Below, in pieces: positions 55,409 through 63,612 of a stretch of DNA of 64,000 nt. The notes beneath the pieces are model-generated. The model was not told the origin of the DNA. It did not search any database and saw only the letters and a list, made by a program, of their open reading frames with translations. Position 1 is the stretch's first letter. Every line of letters begins with the position of its first letter. The stretch is from positions 496,001-560,000 of the forward strand of contig NZ_JBFRBB010000001.1 of assembly GCF_040932035.1 (NCBI RefSeq), read 5' to 3'. This stretch comes from Hoeflea_A sp040932035 (GTDB lineage: Bacteria > Pseudomonadota > Alphaproteobacteria > Rhizobiales > Rhizobiaceae). A program made the position numbers and the translations under genes.

Positions 55409-56299
55409 ATGGCATTTGGAATATTCATGCACAGGGCCGACTCGATTTATAACGATATCCCATCCGTGCAGTATCAGTTCCCGAAGCAGTATCTTGGTAG
55501 GGCAGAAGAATTTGTCGGCGACTGGATAATCTATCTTCAACCAACAAAGGTTCGAAATACGAAAGGGTATTTTGCTGCCGCGAAGGTAAAGAAGATTGTT
55601 CCCGATCACCAACTCAAAGATATGTATCTCGCACTTATCGAGCCCGGCAGTTATCTCGATTTCGGTGACCCAGTGCCATTTCGCATTGGTGACCAGATCA
55701 CTGAGGCGGGTCTCCTGAATGCACAAGGTCGCATTTCTGGTAGAGCTCAAGCAGCAGTCAGGCCTGTTTCTCCGACAGATTTCGCCAGAATTATTGAACT
55801 AGGCATTGGCAAGACAGAGGGTGACTTACCCCGAACTGACAAGCCGAATGAGATCAGCGAAGAGCCGGCGCCATATGTTCACCTGACTGCGCGCGACCGG
55901 ATTGAGCAACTGACAAGCAGGCCAGTTCGTGACCGGAATTTCCGAAAAACTGTCTTGCGTGCCTATGGAGAAAGGTGCGCTATTACTGGGTTGCGGCTGA
56001 TTAATGGTCGCGGAAGGGCCGAGGTTGAGGCAGCTCATATTCGACCGGTCGAACATGACGGCCCGGATATAATTAGCAACGGGATCGCTCTTTCCGGTAC
56101 AGCACATTGGATGTTCGACAGAGGGCTTGTTGGTCTGTCGAACGATTTGGAAATCCTGATTTCCCGTCAAGCAAACGATGCGGAGGCCATCCGCTCAATG
56201 ATCAACCCTAGCAGGGCGCTGCTCACACCGGATAGGCACAGCGAGTGCCCACATCCCGAATTTGTAACGTGGCACAGGGAAAAATGTTTCAAACATTAA
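55409..56299 (+). CDS. HNH endonuclease (HNH_2 type) with N-terminal unknown domain
   Basis: About 296 residues. The C-terminal half is an HNH_2 domain: FRKTVLRAYGERCAITGLRL, VEAAHIRPVEHDGPDIISNGIALSGTAHWMFDRGL, with the metal/catalytic His in AAHI and the zinc/HNH context around it. The N-terminal ~130 residues (YLGRAEEFVGDWIIYLQPTK, YFAAAKVKKIVPDH) look like a DNA- or effector-binding module seen in front of such nucleases. It resembles restriction-type HNH enzymes. It follows a gene remnant and sits in an accessory patch. No methylase is adjacent. Confidence 0.9.
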   Translation: MAFGIFMHRADSIYNDIPSVQYQFPKQYLGRAEEFVGDWIIYLQPTKVRNTKGYFAAAKVKKIVPDHQLKDMYLALIEPGSYLDFGDPVPFRIGDQITEAGLLNAQGRISGRAQAAVRPVSPTDFARIIELGIGKTEGDLPRTDKPNEISEEPAPYVHLTARDRIEQLTSRPVRDRNFRKTVLRAYGERCAITGLRLINGRGRAEVEAAHIRPVEHDGPDIISNGIALSGTAHWMFDRGLVGLSNDLEILISRQANDAEAIRSMINPSRALLTPDRHSECPHPEFVTWHREKCFKH

Positions 56300-56324
56300 G
56301 TGGCATTCCTGCTGCATCACCCCC

Positions 56325-58118
56325 CTACACAAACAACCCCACCTTCGCAAACTTCGTCACATCGATAATCCCCACATCCGAAATCCGGATTTCCGGGATC
56401 ACCACCAGCGCCAGCAGCGAGTGCTGCATATAGGCGTTGTTTAAGGTGCAGCCGCAGGCGGCCATCGCTTCGACCATCTTTTGCGCCTTGGCGGCGACAA
56501 CTTCCGCGCGCTCGTCGGCCATCAGGCCGGCGATCGGCAGTTCCACCAGCGCCAGCTCCTTGCCCTTTGAATAAACGACAATGCCGCCGCCCACTTCGCC
56601 GAGCCGGTTGGCGGCGAGCGCCATGTCGGCCCGGTCGGTGCCGACGACGATCATATGGTGGCTGTCATGGGCGACCGTCGAGGCGACGGCGCAGTCGGTG
56701 TCGTAGCCGAAGCCCGAGACGAAACCGTTGGTGACGGTCCCGGTTGCCCGGTGGCGCTCGACCAGCGCGATCTGGCAGACGTCCTTCGGCCGGTCCATCT
56801 GAACCAGCCCGCCGGCAACGCTTAAGCTCGCCTCCAGCGCCTTGGTCGGCGCCTGGTTCTCGATCACTCCGATGACCCGCGCCGTCACGGCCTCGGCGCC
56901 ATCCGGCGCGGCAATCTCGAAATCGCGGGCGGCGAGCGGCTTGCCGAGTTTCACCGTATCCTTGGCGAATGCCGGATAGGCGTGGTGGGGGATTTCCGCC
57001 GTCAGCACACCGTTTTCGGCGAGAACTTCACCGCGTGCGATCACCGTTTCGACCGGTAGGCTTGCAAGGTCCGATGACAGGATCATGTCGGCTCTACGGC
57101 CGGGCGTGATCGAGCCGAGCTCGCGCTCCATACCGAAATGTTCCGTCGTGTTCAGCGTCGCCATCTGGATGGCGGTGACGGGTTTGAGGCCCTGCGCGAT
57201 GGCGTGGCGCACCACCCGATTCATATGGCCGTCATGGACAAGCGTTCCCGAATGGCTGTCATCGGTGCAAAGGATAAAATTGCGCGGGTCGAGCCCGTCC
57301 TCGGTGACGGCCTTGATCTGCGGCGCGACGTCGTACCAGGCAGAGCCCAGCCGCAGCATGGCGCGGAGCCCCTGGCGCACGCGGGCAATCGCATCTTCCT
57401 TGCGGGTGCCCTCATGGTCGTCCGCCGGCCCGCCGGCGACATAGCCGTGGAAGGCGAGCCCCAGATCCGGCGAGGCGTAATGCCCGCCGACGGTCTTTCC
57501 GGCGGCCTGCGTTGCGGCAATCTCGCCGAGCATCGTCGCATTGCCGTTTGCCACGCCCGGAAAGTTCATCATCTCGCCAAGGCCGATAATGTTCGGCCAG
57601 GCCATCGCTTCCGTGACTTCCGCAACGCCAAGCTCCGCCCCGGCGTTTTCCAGCCCCGGCGCGCTTGGAACGCACGAGGGCATCTGCACCAGAACGTTGA
57701 TCGGCAGCTCCACCGCCTCGTCATGCATCAGCTTGACGCCCGGCATGCCGAGCACATTGGCAATCTCGTGCGGGTCGATGAACATCGAGGTGGTGCCGTG
57801 CGGAATGACGGCGCGGGCAAATTCGGTAACGGTGACGAGCCCGCTTTCGACATGCATATGCGCGTCGCAAAGGCCGGGCACCAGATAGCGCCCCCTGGCT
57901 TCGATCACTTTCGTGTCGTCGCCGATGGCGTGGTCGGCATTCGGTCCGACAAAGGCGAACCGGCCTTCGGCAATCGCGATATCGGTGTTCGGCACAATCT
58001 CGCCGGAATGGACATTGACCCACTTGCCGCCCTTGATGACCGTATCGGCGGGGGTGCGGCCCATGGCAACGTCGATCAGCCTTGCTGCCACCTCGTTCCA
58101 GGGTTTGACCGGTGCCAT
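56325..58118 (-). CDS. ade: Adenine deaminase
   Basis: 597 residues, the normal length of AdeC-type adenine deaminases, which convert adenine to hypoxanthine and ammonia. The amidohydrolase features are present: YLVPGLCDAHMHVESGLVTV with the metal His pair, HGTTSMFIDPHEIANVLG, GHYASPDLGLAFHGYVAGG, TDDSHSG and the C-terminal AdeC domain with TDCAVASTVAHDSHHMIVVG. GGGAGGAAAAA precedes the ATG. It seems monocistronic and belongs to purine salvage. It converges on the HNH gene with a 25-bp gap. Confidence 0.96.
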   Translation of the reverse strand: MAPVKPWNEVAARLIDVAMGRTPADTVIKGGKWVNVHSGEIVPNTDIAIAEGRFAFVGPNADHAIGDDTKVIEARGRYLVPGLCDAHMHVESGLVTVTEFARAVIPHGTTSMFIDPHEIANVLGMPGVKLMHDEAVELPINVLVQMPSCVPSAPGLENAGAELGVAEVTEAMAWPNIIGLGEMMNFPGVANGNATMLGEIAATQAAGKTVGGHYASPDLGLAFHGYVAGGPADDHEGTRKEDAIARVRQGLRAMLRLGSAWYDVAPQIKAVTEDGLDPRNFILCTDDSHSGTLVHDGHMNRVVRHAIAQGLKPVTAIQMATLNTTEHFGMERELGSITPGRRADMILSSDLASLPVETVIARGEVLAENGVLTAEIPHHAYPAFAKDTVKLGKPLAARDFEIAAPDGAEAVTARVIGVIENQAPTKALEASLSVAGGLVQMDRPKDVCQIALVERHRATGTVTNGFVSGFGYDTDCAVASTVAHDSHHMIVVGTDRADMALAANRLGEVGGGIVVYSKGKELALVELPIAGLMADERAEVVAAKAQKMVEAMAACGCTLNNAYMQHSLLALVVIPEIRISDVGIIDVTKFAKVGLFV

Positions 58119-58184
58119 TTTTTCCTCCCGCGCAGATTCGTTTCTTCTTGGTGCACAAGCCTACCCGCTTCACGGGCCTGCTTG

Positions 58185-58682
58185 TCAAGGCTGCGGGGAG
58201 GGGCCGGTCCTCGCCAGCCATTGCGACAGCCGTGCGAATGACTCCACACCACCTTCTTCCGCGCCCCGTGCCTTCGCCCGATCGCGGGACGCTGACGACG
58301 CAAACAGCATTCGCAGAGTGACCAGCGTATGCGGATCCTGCCCATCGAATGTGACGATCATCCTGCAGGTCAGATGCCTGTCGCTCACATGGCCGCCCGT
58401 GTTGAAGAACACGAGACGCTTCGGCGGGTCAATTTCCTCGAACACGGCCCGGTTGGGATAGTCCGTGCCGTCCGGGCCGTGCAGGACATAGTCCCATACT
58501 CCGCCCACCTTCAGCTCCATCGCTCTGATTGTGAGGGAGAAACCCCTTGGCCCCCACCAGTGCACAAGCTGGTCAGGGTCTGTCCAGGCACGATAGACGA
58601 TATCGACGGGTGCAGCGAATGCGCGTGAAAAGACCAGCTCATGGGCGCTTTCCGCGCTGCCGATCTTCACTTCAGTCACCAT
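58185..58682 (-). CDS. SRPBCC (AHSA1-like) protein
   Basis: About 165 residues from ATG 58682, which overlaps the last 11 bp of the ArsR-type gene upstream. Fold markers: ELVFSRAFAAPVDIVYRAWTDPDQLVHWWGPRGFS, GGVWDYVLHGPDGTDYPN, LVFFNTGGHVSDRHLTC, LRMLFASSASRDRA. The W-W-G-P segment is typical of AHSA1 relatives. The ORF runs upstream to 58772 inside the regulator gene, so the downstream ATG is preferred. It is the second gene of an ArsR-SRPBCC operon, like the one at 41108. Confidence 0.93.
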   Translation of the reverse strand: MVTEVKIGSAESAHELVFSRAFAAPVDIVYRAWTDPDQLVHWWGPRGFSLTIRAMELKVGGVWDYVLHGPDGTDYPNRAVFEEIDPPKRLVFFNTGGHVSDRHLTCRMIVTFDGQDPHTLVTLRMLFASSASRDRAKARGAEEGGVESFARLSQWLARTGPSPQP

Positions 58683-59007
58683 TGCGGTCTGCCTTGTCCG
58701 CAAGGAACGCGTCAAGCCGGTCGAAACTCTCGTCCCAATACCTCTGATATGGCTGAATAAGGGCGTAAACATCCTTCAGAGGTTCCGGCTGCAGGCGGCA
58801 GGGCCGCCGCTGCGCGTCCCGAAGACGCTCAATCAATCCCGCCCGTTCCAGAACCTTCAGATGTTTTGTAATCGCCGGTCCGGTCATGTCGAATGGTTCG
58901 GTCAGTTCCGACACCGTCAGCTCGCCGGATGTCAGCCTTGCCAGGATTGATCGCCTCGCCGGATGGGCAAGTGCGGAAAGAGTGAGACTCAATTTATCAG
59001 TGGACAT
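58672..59007 (-). CDS. ArsR-family winged-helix repressor
   Basis: 111 residues. LSLTLSALAHPARRSILARLTSGELTVSELTEPFD and the recognition helix MTGPAITKHLKVLERAGLIER are the ArsR fold. No metal-site Cys is present. The gene is co-translated with the SRPBCC gene. Its start codon touches a long inverted repeat (59008-59049) shared with the divergent reductase gene, a plausible operator for both. It is a second member of the type at 41108. Confidence 0.94.
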   Translation of the reverse strand: MSTDKLSLTLSALAHPARRSILARLTSGELTVSELTEPFDMTGPAITKHLKVLERAGLIERLRDAQRRPCRLQPEPLKDVYALIQPYQRYWDESFDRLDAFLADKADRNGD

Positions 59008-59049
59008 TGTATATTACCATGTGGTTAGATAACTATATGGTAACATACA
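59008..59049. promoter_or_regulatory. Likely ArsR operator between divergent genes
   Basis: TGTATATTACCAT and ATGGTAACATACA form an inverted repeat with 12 of 13 positions paired around a 16-bp spacer, which itself contains the near-palindrome GTTAGATAAC. It starts at the base next to the ArsR ATG and lies 59 bp before the reductase gene, where a repressor could block both promoters. Confidence 0.65.
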
Positions 59050-59107
59050 AATTCGAGCACGTTAAGCCGCTGCAACAGCGCGCGGCAAAAGAGTAGGACA
59101 CAAAAAC

Positions 59108-59686
59108 ATGAGAGAACTGGCAATCCTGACATTTCTGACGCTTGACGGCGTAATGCAAGCGCCCTCGATGCCCGAAGAAGACCGTTCGGGAGATTTCGAC
59201 AGGGGCGGCTGGGCCGCCCCCTACTGGGATGAAGTCATGGCGCAGGTGGGTCGTGAAGCAATGTCCACTCCCTACGACATGCTTTTCGGGAGAAAAACGT
59301 ATGAACTGTTTGCGGGACACTGGCCGCGTGTCGACAACGATCCTGCCGCCGACGTGATGAACGCCGCGCGTAAATATGTTGTCTCGGGAGGCACACCGGA
59401 TCTGAGCTGGAACAACTCGCACCTTGTCAGCGGCGACATTCCGGCCGAGATCGCTGCATTGAAGCAGCAGGACGGTCCTCTGCTGCAGGTACATGGCAGC
59501 GCGCAGCTTCTGCAGACCCTGCTGGCGCACGATCTTGTCGATGAATTCCGCCTGTGGAACTTTCCGGTGATTGCCGGCTCAGGCAAACGGCTGTTTGAAG
59601 CCGGCGCGGCACCAAATCGCCTCGCGCTGGTCAAGAGCGGACAATCTCCCAACGGCGTGGTCATGACGATCTACAGGAGAGGCTGA
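59108..59686 (+). CDS. Dihydrofolate-reductase-like (RibD C-terminal domain) protein
   Basis: 192 residues. LAILTFLTLDGVMQAP, YDMLFGRKTYELFAGHWP, ARKYVVSGGTPDLSWNNSHLVSGD, LLQVHGSAQLLQTLLAHDLVDEFRLWNFPVIAGSGKRLFE follow the RibD_C/YyaP-like fold that binds NADPH. Family members reduce unknown substrates and are often next to ArsR-SRPBCC operons, as here. The gene is divergent from such an operon and shares the putative operator. AGGA lies 13 bp upstream of the ATG. It is not a housekeeping folA. Confidence 0.93.
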   Translation: MRELAILTFLTLDGVMQAPSMPEEDRSGDFDRGGWAAPYWDEVMAQVGREAMSTPYDMLFGRKTYELFAGHWPRVDNDPAADVMNAARKYVVSGGTPDLSWNNSHLVSGDIPAEIAALKQQDGPLLQVHGSAQLLQTLLAHDLVDEFRLWNFPVIAGSGKRLFEAGAAPNRLALVKSGQSPNGVVMTIYRRG

Positions 59687-59727
59687 CGCGTTGAACTTGA
59701 AGTTCCCGCAAGCGTCTGACGCCTGGA

Positions 59728-60492
59728 TTACTCTTCCAGCAGCGCCACCACCCGTGCCGGTGCGGCCGATGCGCCGACCAACTTCAACGGAAAAACGCAG
59801 ACCTTGAAGCCTTGCACGGGCAGGGCCGCCAGGTTGCAGAGCTGTTCCATGTGCCAGTAGGGCCGTTTCTGGCCCACCCGGTGGCCTTCCCAGAAAAGAT
59901 CGTCGCGGTTTTCCGCCTTCGATTTGGCGATTTGATAATGAAACGGCAGGTCCCAGCCCCACTGGTCGATGCCCATGATGGTGACGCCCCTGTCGATCAG
60001 CCAGTCCGTCGCCTCGGCGCCCATGCCGGTGCCGCGCTTCCAGTATTCGCGCGTGCCGAGGAATTCGTCCCGGCCGGTGCGGATAAGCACAATGGTGCCG
60101 GGGCCGATCTCGGCACCGGATTTTTCCAGGGCCGCTTCCAGGTCCGCGGCCATGATCATCTCGCCGTCCTTCTTGTGGGTCATGTCGATGACGACGCCGG
60201 GGCCGATGCACTGATCGAGCGGTATTTCCTCGATCGTCTGCGCCGGTTTGCCGCCACTTTGCGGTCCGTAATGCCAGGGTGCGTCGATATGGGTCGTCGA
60301 ATGAACGCCCATCTTGGTGATCGTGTCGTCCGCCCAGCCGGTGAAATCCTTCGGCATCAGCCGGAAAGGCAGGCCGAGAATGCGCACCAGGAAGCGGCCG
60401 ATCCGATGCGGCTTGTGCTTGATCTTGACGCGCATGAAGACAGGGTCTTGCGCATTGTATTTTATGGGTTTCGACAGATCGACGACGTTCAT
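59728..60492 (-). CDS. Cyclase-family (kynurenine formamidase-like) hydrolase
   Basis: 254 residues. The metal motif GVHSTTHIDAPWHYGP (H-x3-H-x-D) is the hallmark of the cyclase/formamidase family. Further conserved parts are VVIDMTHKKDGEMIMAADLE, VLIRTGRDEF, GIDQWGWDLPF and the C-terminal QGFKVCVFPLKLV. It hydrolyses an amide or lactone-like bond; the kynurenine assignment is by family only. The start overlaps the stop of the FAH-family gene by 4 bp, so the two enzymes are co-translated and probably act in one degradation pathway. A remnant paralog lies at 55179-55296. Confidence 0.93.
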   Translation of the reverse strand: MNVVDLSKPIKYNAQDPVFMRVKIKHKPHRIGRFLVRILGLPFRLMPKDFTGWADDTITKMGVHSTTHIDAPWHYGPQSGGKPAQTIEEIPLDQCIGPGVVIDMTHKKDGEMIMAADLEAALEKSGAEIGPGTIVLIRTGRDEFLGTREYWKRGTGMGAEATDWLIDRGVTIMGIDQWGWDLPFHYQIAKSKAENRDDLFWEGHRVGQKRPYWHMEQLCNLAALPVQGFKVCVFPLKLVGASAAPARVVALLEE

Positions 60493-61481
60493 TCGGGGTC
60501 CTTTTGTGCAATTGTATTCGACAGCGTGCCGATCCGGTTGATGCGAAGCTCGAGCCGGTCGCCCGGTTCAAGCCAGTGGCCGTTTTCCATGCCGCTGCCG
60601 CCCGGCAGCGTTCCGGTTCCGAATAGTTCGCCCGGGTGCAGCTGTTCGCCCATCGACGCGGCGGCGAGAACCTCGCCCATGGAATAGCGCATATGGGCCG
60701 AGCTGCAGTCGGCGACCGTCTCACCGTTGATGGATACCGACCCTTCGAGATTGTTGATCTCAGGCAGGATCTCGTCGGCCGTCGCGACAATTGACGACAT
60801 GGCGTTGGTGAAATGCTTGGCCTTTTGCGGGCCGAAGCCGGAAGCCATTTCGTCGCGCTGCATGTCGCGGGCGCTGACATCGTTGAGGACGACGAAGCCG
60901 CCGATGGCCAGTTCCGCCGCTTCCGGCGTGGCGTTGTCGAGGGGATGTGCGAGAACCGCGCCCAGCTCCAGCTCGTAATCGAGCGCGTCCGTATAGGCCG
61001 GCCAGCGGATCGGGTCGCCGTCGGTCAGGAAATTCATGTGATTGCCGAAATAGTAGATCGGCCGCCTGTACCACAGCGGATGCGGGCGGAATTTCTTGAA
61101 CGGCTTGCCGGTGATCTTTTCGACAATTGTCGCAAAACGGTAAGTGCCGGGCACGAACTTTTTCAAATATCCGCGCGTTGCGTTGATGACATGGTCTTCA
61201 TAGAGCATGAAATCGCGAAACGAGGCAGGAGCAAAGGGAAGAAGCACCTCCTTGTCTTCCGGCGCCGTGTCCCCGACATTGGCAATCTCGGTTTCAAGTG
61301 CCGCCCAGCCTTCCTTTCCAAGCTGCAGCACTGCGATCATGTCGCGCGCCAAATCGCCCTCAACGCTGAAATCGCCGGCAAGGTCGTTTAGCCGGGCAAC
61401 ATCGCAAAGGCACACCCAGTTTTTAAAGTGCAGGGCTTCAATACCGGAACCGTCGTTGGTCCGAACCCGTCTCAGCTTCAT
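60489..61481 (-). CDS. Fumarylacetoacetate hydrolase (FAH) family protein
   Basis: 330 residues. FAH-fold markers: LPFAPASFRDFMLYEDHVINATRGY at the start of the catalytic part, PIYYFGNHMNFLTDGD, LDYELELGAVLA with metal-binding acids, GGFVVLNDVSARDMQRDEM, and the C-terminal GEQLHPGELFGTGTLPGGSGME. Members cleave C-C bonds in acylpyruvates or related acids. It precedes the cyclase-family gene with an ATGA overlap. A catabolic step for an aromatic or heterocyclic acid is a fair guess. Confidence 0.93.
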   Translation of the reverse strand: MKLRRVRTNDGSGIEALHFKNWVCLCDVARLNDLAGDFSVEGDLARDMIAVLQLGKEGWAALETEIANVGDTAPEDKEVLLPFAPASFRDFMLYEDHVINATRGYLKKFVPGTYRFATIVEKITGKPFKKFRPHPLWYRRPIYYFGNHMNFLTDGDPIRWPAYTDALDYELELGAVLAHPLDNATPEAAELAIGGFVVLNDVSARDMQRDEMASGFGPQKAKHFTNAMSSIVATADEILPEINNLEGSVSINGETVADCSSAHMRYSMGEVLAAASMGEQLHPGELFGTGTLPGGSGMENGHWLEPGDRLELRINRIGTLSNTIAQKDPE

Positions 61482-61531
61482 TCGGTTACCCCTGCGGCTG
61501 GTACTGCTAATATATGGTCAATTAGCCGGCT

Positions 61532-63610
61532 TTATTGCAATAGGGACTTGGCATCGGGCCATGTGTCGAAATCGTCATACCAGACCTTGTTGTGCATGAA
61601 ATCGTCGAAAGACCCGCCGCCGATTTTCGGGCCCGTTGTCTGGGTCAGTCTGGAAAATTCCTGCGCATAGCTGTCGAATTCGCCGTCCGGAACGGAAAAC
61701 GCAACCGAAATCGGCTGGGTCTCGTCATGAATGCCCTTCAGTTCCTTGATCCTCAGTGAAATAGCCGAGGCGACACGCGGCATGAAATCGCGCGTCACAT
61801 GATTTTCGATCTGCGTCCAGGCGGCAAGCCCGTCGAGTGTCCTGGGCAGCAACGTCTCGAGATACCGGAAACGTTGCGCAAGTTTCCTGCGGATATAGCG
61901 GTTGCGTTGCGTAACCAGCGCCCCCGCATCGGCTTCGGCGTGTTTTTGCAGAAGCTCGAAATCGCGCATGCGCATGGCGTTGCCGGCTTGCGGCGCAGGT
62001 TCCGCCAGCCCGTCGGTCACCAGGCCGAATTTCATTGCCTGGGGATCGTCGAGGCTGTCGAATATAAAGAACTGCTCCTCATGTTTCAGCGCCTGCTCAA
62101 TGCCTTGAAGTTCCCAGGCGATCTGCCGCAGGTAAAGCGCGGCATTGCGGGCGGCCTCGATCTGCTTCGTATAGAAAGTCTCGCCGTGGAACGCCGGATT
62201 GCTCGTCCAGTAATCGTGCGGCGAGAGCGCCGACAGCTTCTGAAAGCTCTCCAGGCGCTTTTCCATGCATGCGGCCTGGGTTTCGAGCGCCCTGGCTGCA
62301 CCCTCTTGAAAGGGTGTAAATCCGGCACGCAGTTTCTCAATGAATTCGACCGTTATGTCGTCGGCTGATTCCGGCAGGCTTTGGCTGAATTCGGCGGTCC
62401 GGAAACTGTCATCAAGAAAATTTCCGCAGGGACCGGCTCCGGTCGGGGCCGGCGGTGCCGTGATGATGGCGGCCCGGGCAAGTTCCGTATCCCCCGGAAA
62501 GACCAGCCGAGTCGCCAAAGCGATATTTTGGGGTGCCGGCCGCCTTTCTCCCTGAAATGCCAACGCATCCGAAAACGAGACGGAGCGGGATTGATCGACA
62601 TTGCCGTAAAATATGAGTGCATCAGTGATAACAACGCTGCGTGTGCCGTTTCGACCGTGGTGGAATTCGAGTGTTTCCAAAACTGCAACTTCCCGCGTAT
62701 GCGGTTCTTCGCCGCGAAATGTCAGCGCTTCGGATAGTTCGGTAATGCGGCTCGCAAAGCGCTTGCCGCTGAACACAAGGCCCTGAGAGAGTTCGATTGT
62801 GCGGGCCGCATAGGGCTCGCCGTGAAATTCCAGAGACTCTGCAAGGTCGATCGTTCTTTTCGGTCGGGGTTTGCCGCGGAACTGCAGCCCGTCATCGAAT
62901 GCAATGGTCCTGGGATCAGTGGGCGGGCCATGAAACTCCAGTTTCATGTCGAATTCGATGGCTGCGATTGCTTGCGATGTCCCGTGGAAGGCAAGTTTTT
63001 CAGATAATTCGACCATCCGTGTTTCGCGGACGGCGCCCTGAAATGCCAGTTGCGCCGACATGGTTATGGCAGTGCCTTTACCGGACTGGCTTTGAAATTC
63101 CAGCGCCTCGGCAAAGATAATTCCCCTTGGCGGATCCGGTTCGTCGACAAACAGATATCTGACATTTTTCCAACCGTGAGGCTGGTCCGCGTCGTCATCG
63201 GCGCTGGTGATCGTGATGGCGCCCGGCTCCAGGGATGCCGAAAAGTCACCCGTCATCAGCCTTTTGCCGGAAGGTGCAAACAGCGCGCGCCACTTTCCGC
63301 TGACCGATCCGCAATCCGCGTCGATTACACCGTAAAAGACATAATGCGCCCCCGGGCCAAGGCTCTCAACCGCATGCAGATCCGTGTGTTCCGCCAGGAA
63401 TGAATCGCCCGGCCGCGCAACCCCGCTGGCGGTTGTGAAAGACCATCGCGATTCAAAATTTCCGTTCTCGGTCCGGTAAAGGCCGCTCAGCCCGCCCAGC
63501 TCTGCGCAAAGATCCTGCGTCGCCGGGGACGGGCTTTGCTGAGCCCAGCCGGCGGCCGGAACTGCCAGAAACAGCGCTGACAGGAAGGACGCGAGAACCC
63601 GTCGGCCCAT
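61532..63610 (-). CDS. Secreted protein with about twelve 18-residue internal repeats
   Basis: About 692 residues from ATG 63610, where GGAG lies upstream and the N-terminus becomes a clean signal peptide (GRRVLASFLSALFLAVPAAG, cut near AQQSP). A first domain of about 150 residues carries GSVSGKWRALFAPSG and MTGDFSASLEPGAIT. Residues about 180-400 are tandem repeats of about 18 residues with the shape R-(T/S)-x-hydrophobic-x-x-x-x-L-x-F-x-G, for example RTIDLAESLEFHGEPYAA and RTIELSQGLVFSGKRFAS. The C-terminal ~280 residues are helical (RNAALYLRQIAWELQGIEQ). I know no such family. The next gene upstream is 2 bp away, so they form an operon. Confidence 0.82.
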   Translation of the reverse strand: MGRRVLASFLSALFLAVPAAGWAQQSPSPATQDLCAELGGLSGLYRTENGNFESRWSFTTASGVARPGDSFLAEHTDLHAVESLGPGAHYVFYGVIDADCGSVSGKWRALFAPSGKRLMTGDFSASLEPGAITITSADDDADQPHGWKNVRYLFVDEPDPPRGIIFAEALEFQSQSGKGTAITMSAQLAFQGAVRETRMVELSEKLAFHGTSQAIAAIEFDMKLEFHGPPTDPRTIAFDDGLQFRGKPRPKRTIDLAESLEFHGEPYAARTIELSQGLVFSGKRFASRITELSEALTFRGEEPHTREVAVLETLEFHHGRNGTRSVVITDALIFYGNVDQSRSVSFSDALAFQGERRPAPQNIALATRLVFPGDTELARAAIITAPPAPTGAGPCGNFLDDSFRTAEFSQSLPESADDITVEFIEKLRAGFTPFQEGAARALETQAACMEKRLESFQKLSALSPHDYWTSNPAFHGETFYTKQIEAARNAALYLRQIAWELQGIEQALKHEEQFFIFDSLDDPQAMKFGLVTDGLAEPAPQAGNAMRMRDFELLQKHAEADAGALVTQRNRYIRRKLAQRFRYLETLLPRTLDGLAAWTQIENHVTRDFMPRVASAISLRIKELKGIHDETQPISVAFSVPDGEFDSYAQEFSRLTQTTGPKIGGGSFDDFMHNKVWYDDFDTWPDAKSLLQ

Positions 63611-63612
63611 AT

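Noticed and set aside
57138..58241. 367-codon plus-strand frame opposite adenine deaminase
   Set aside because: Antisense shadow of a full-length conserved enzyme.
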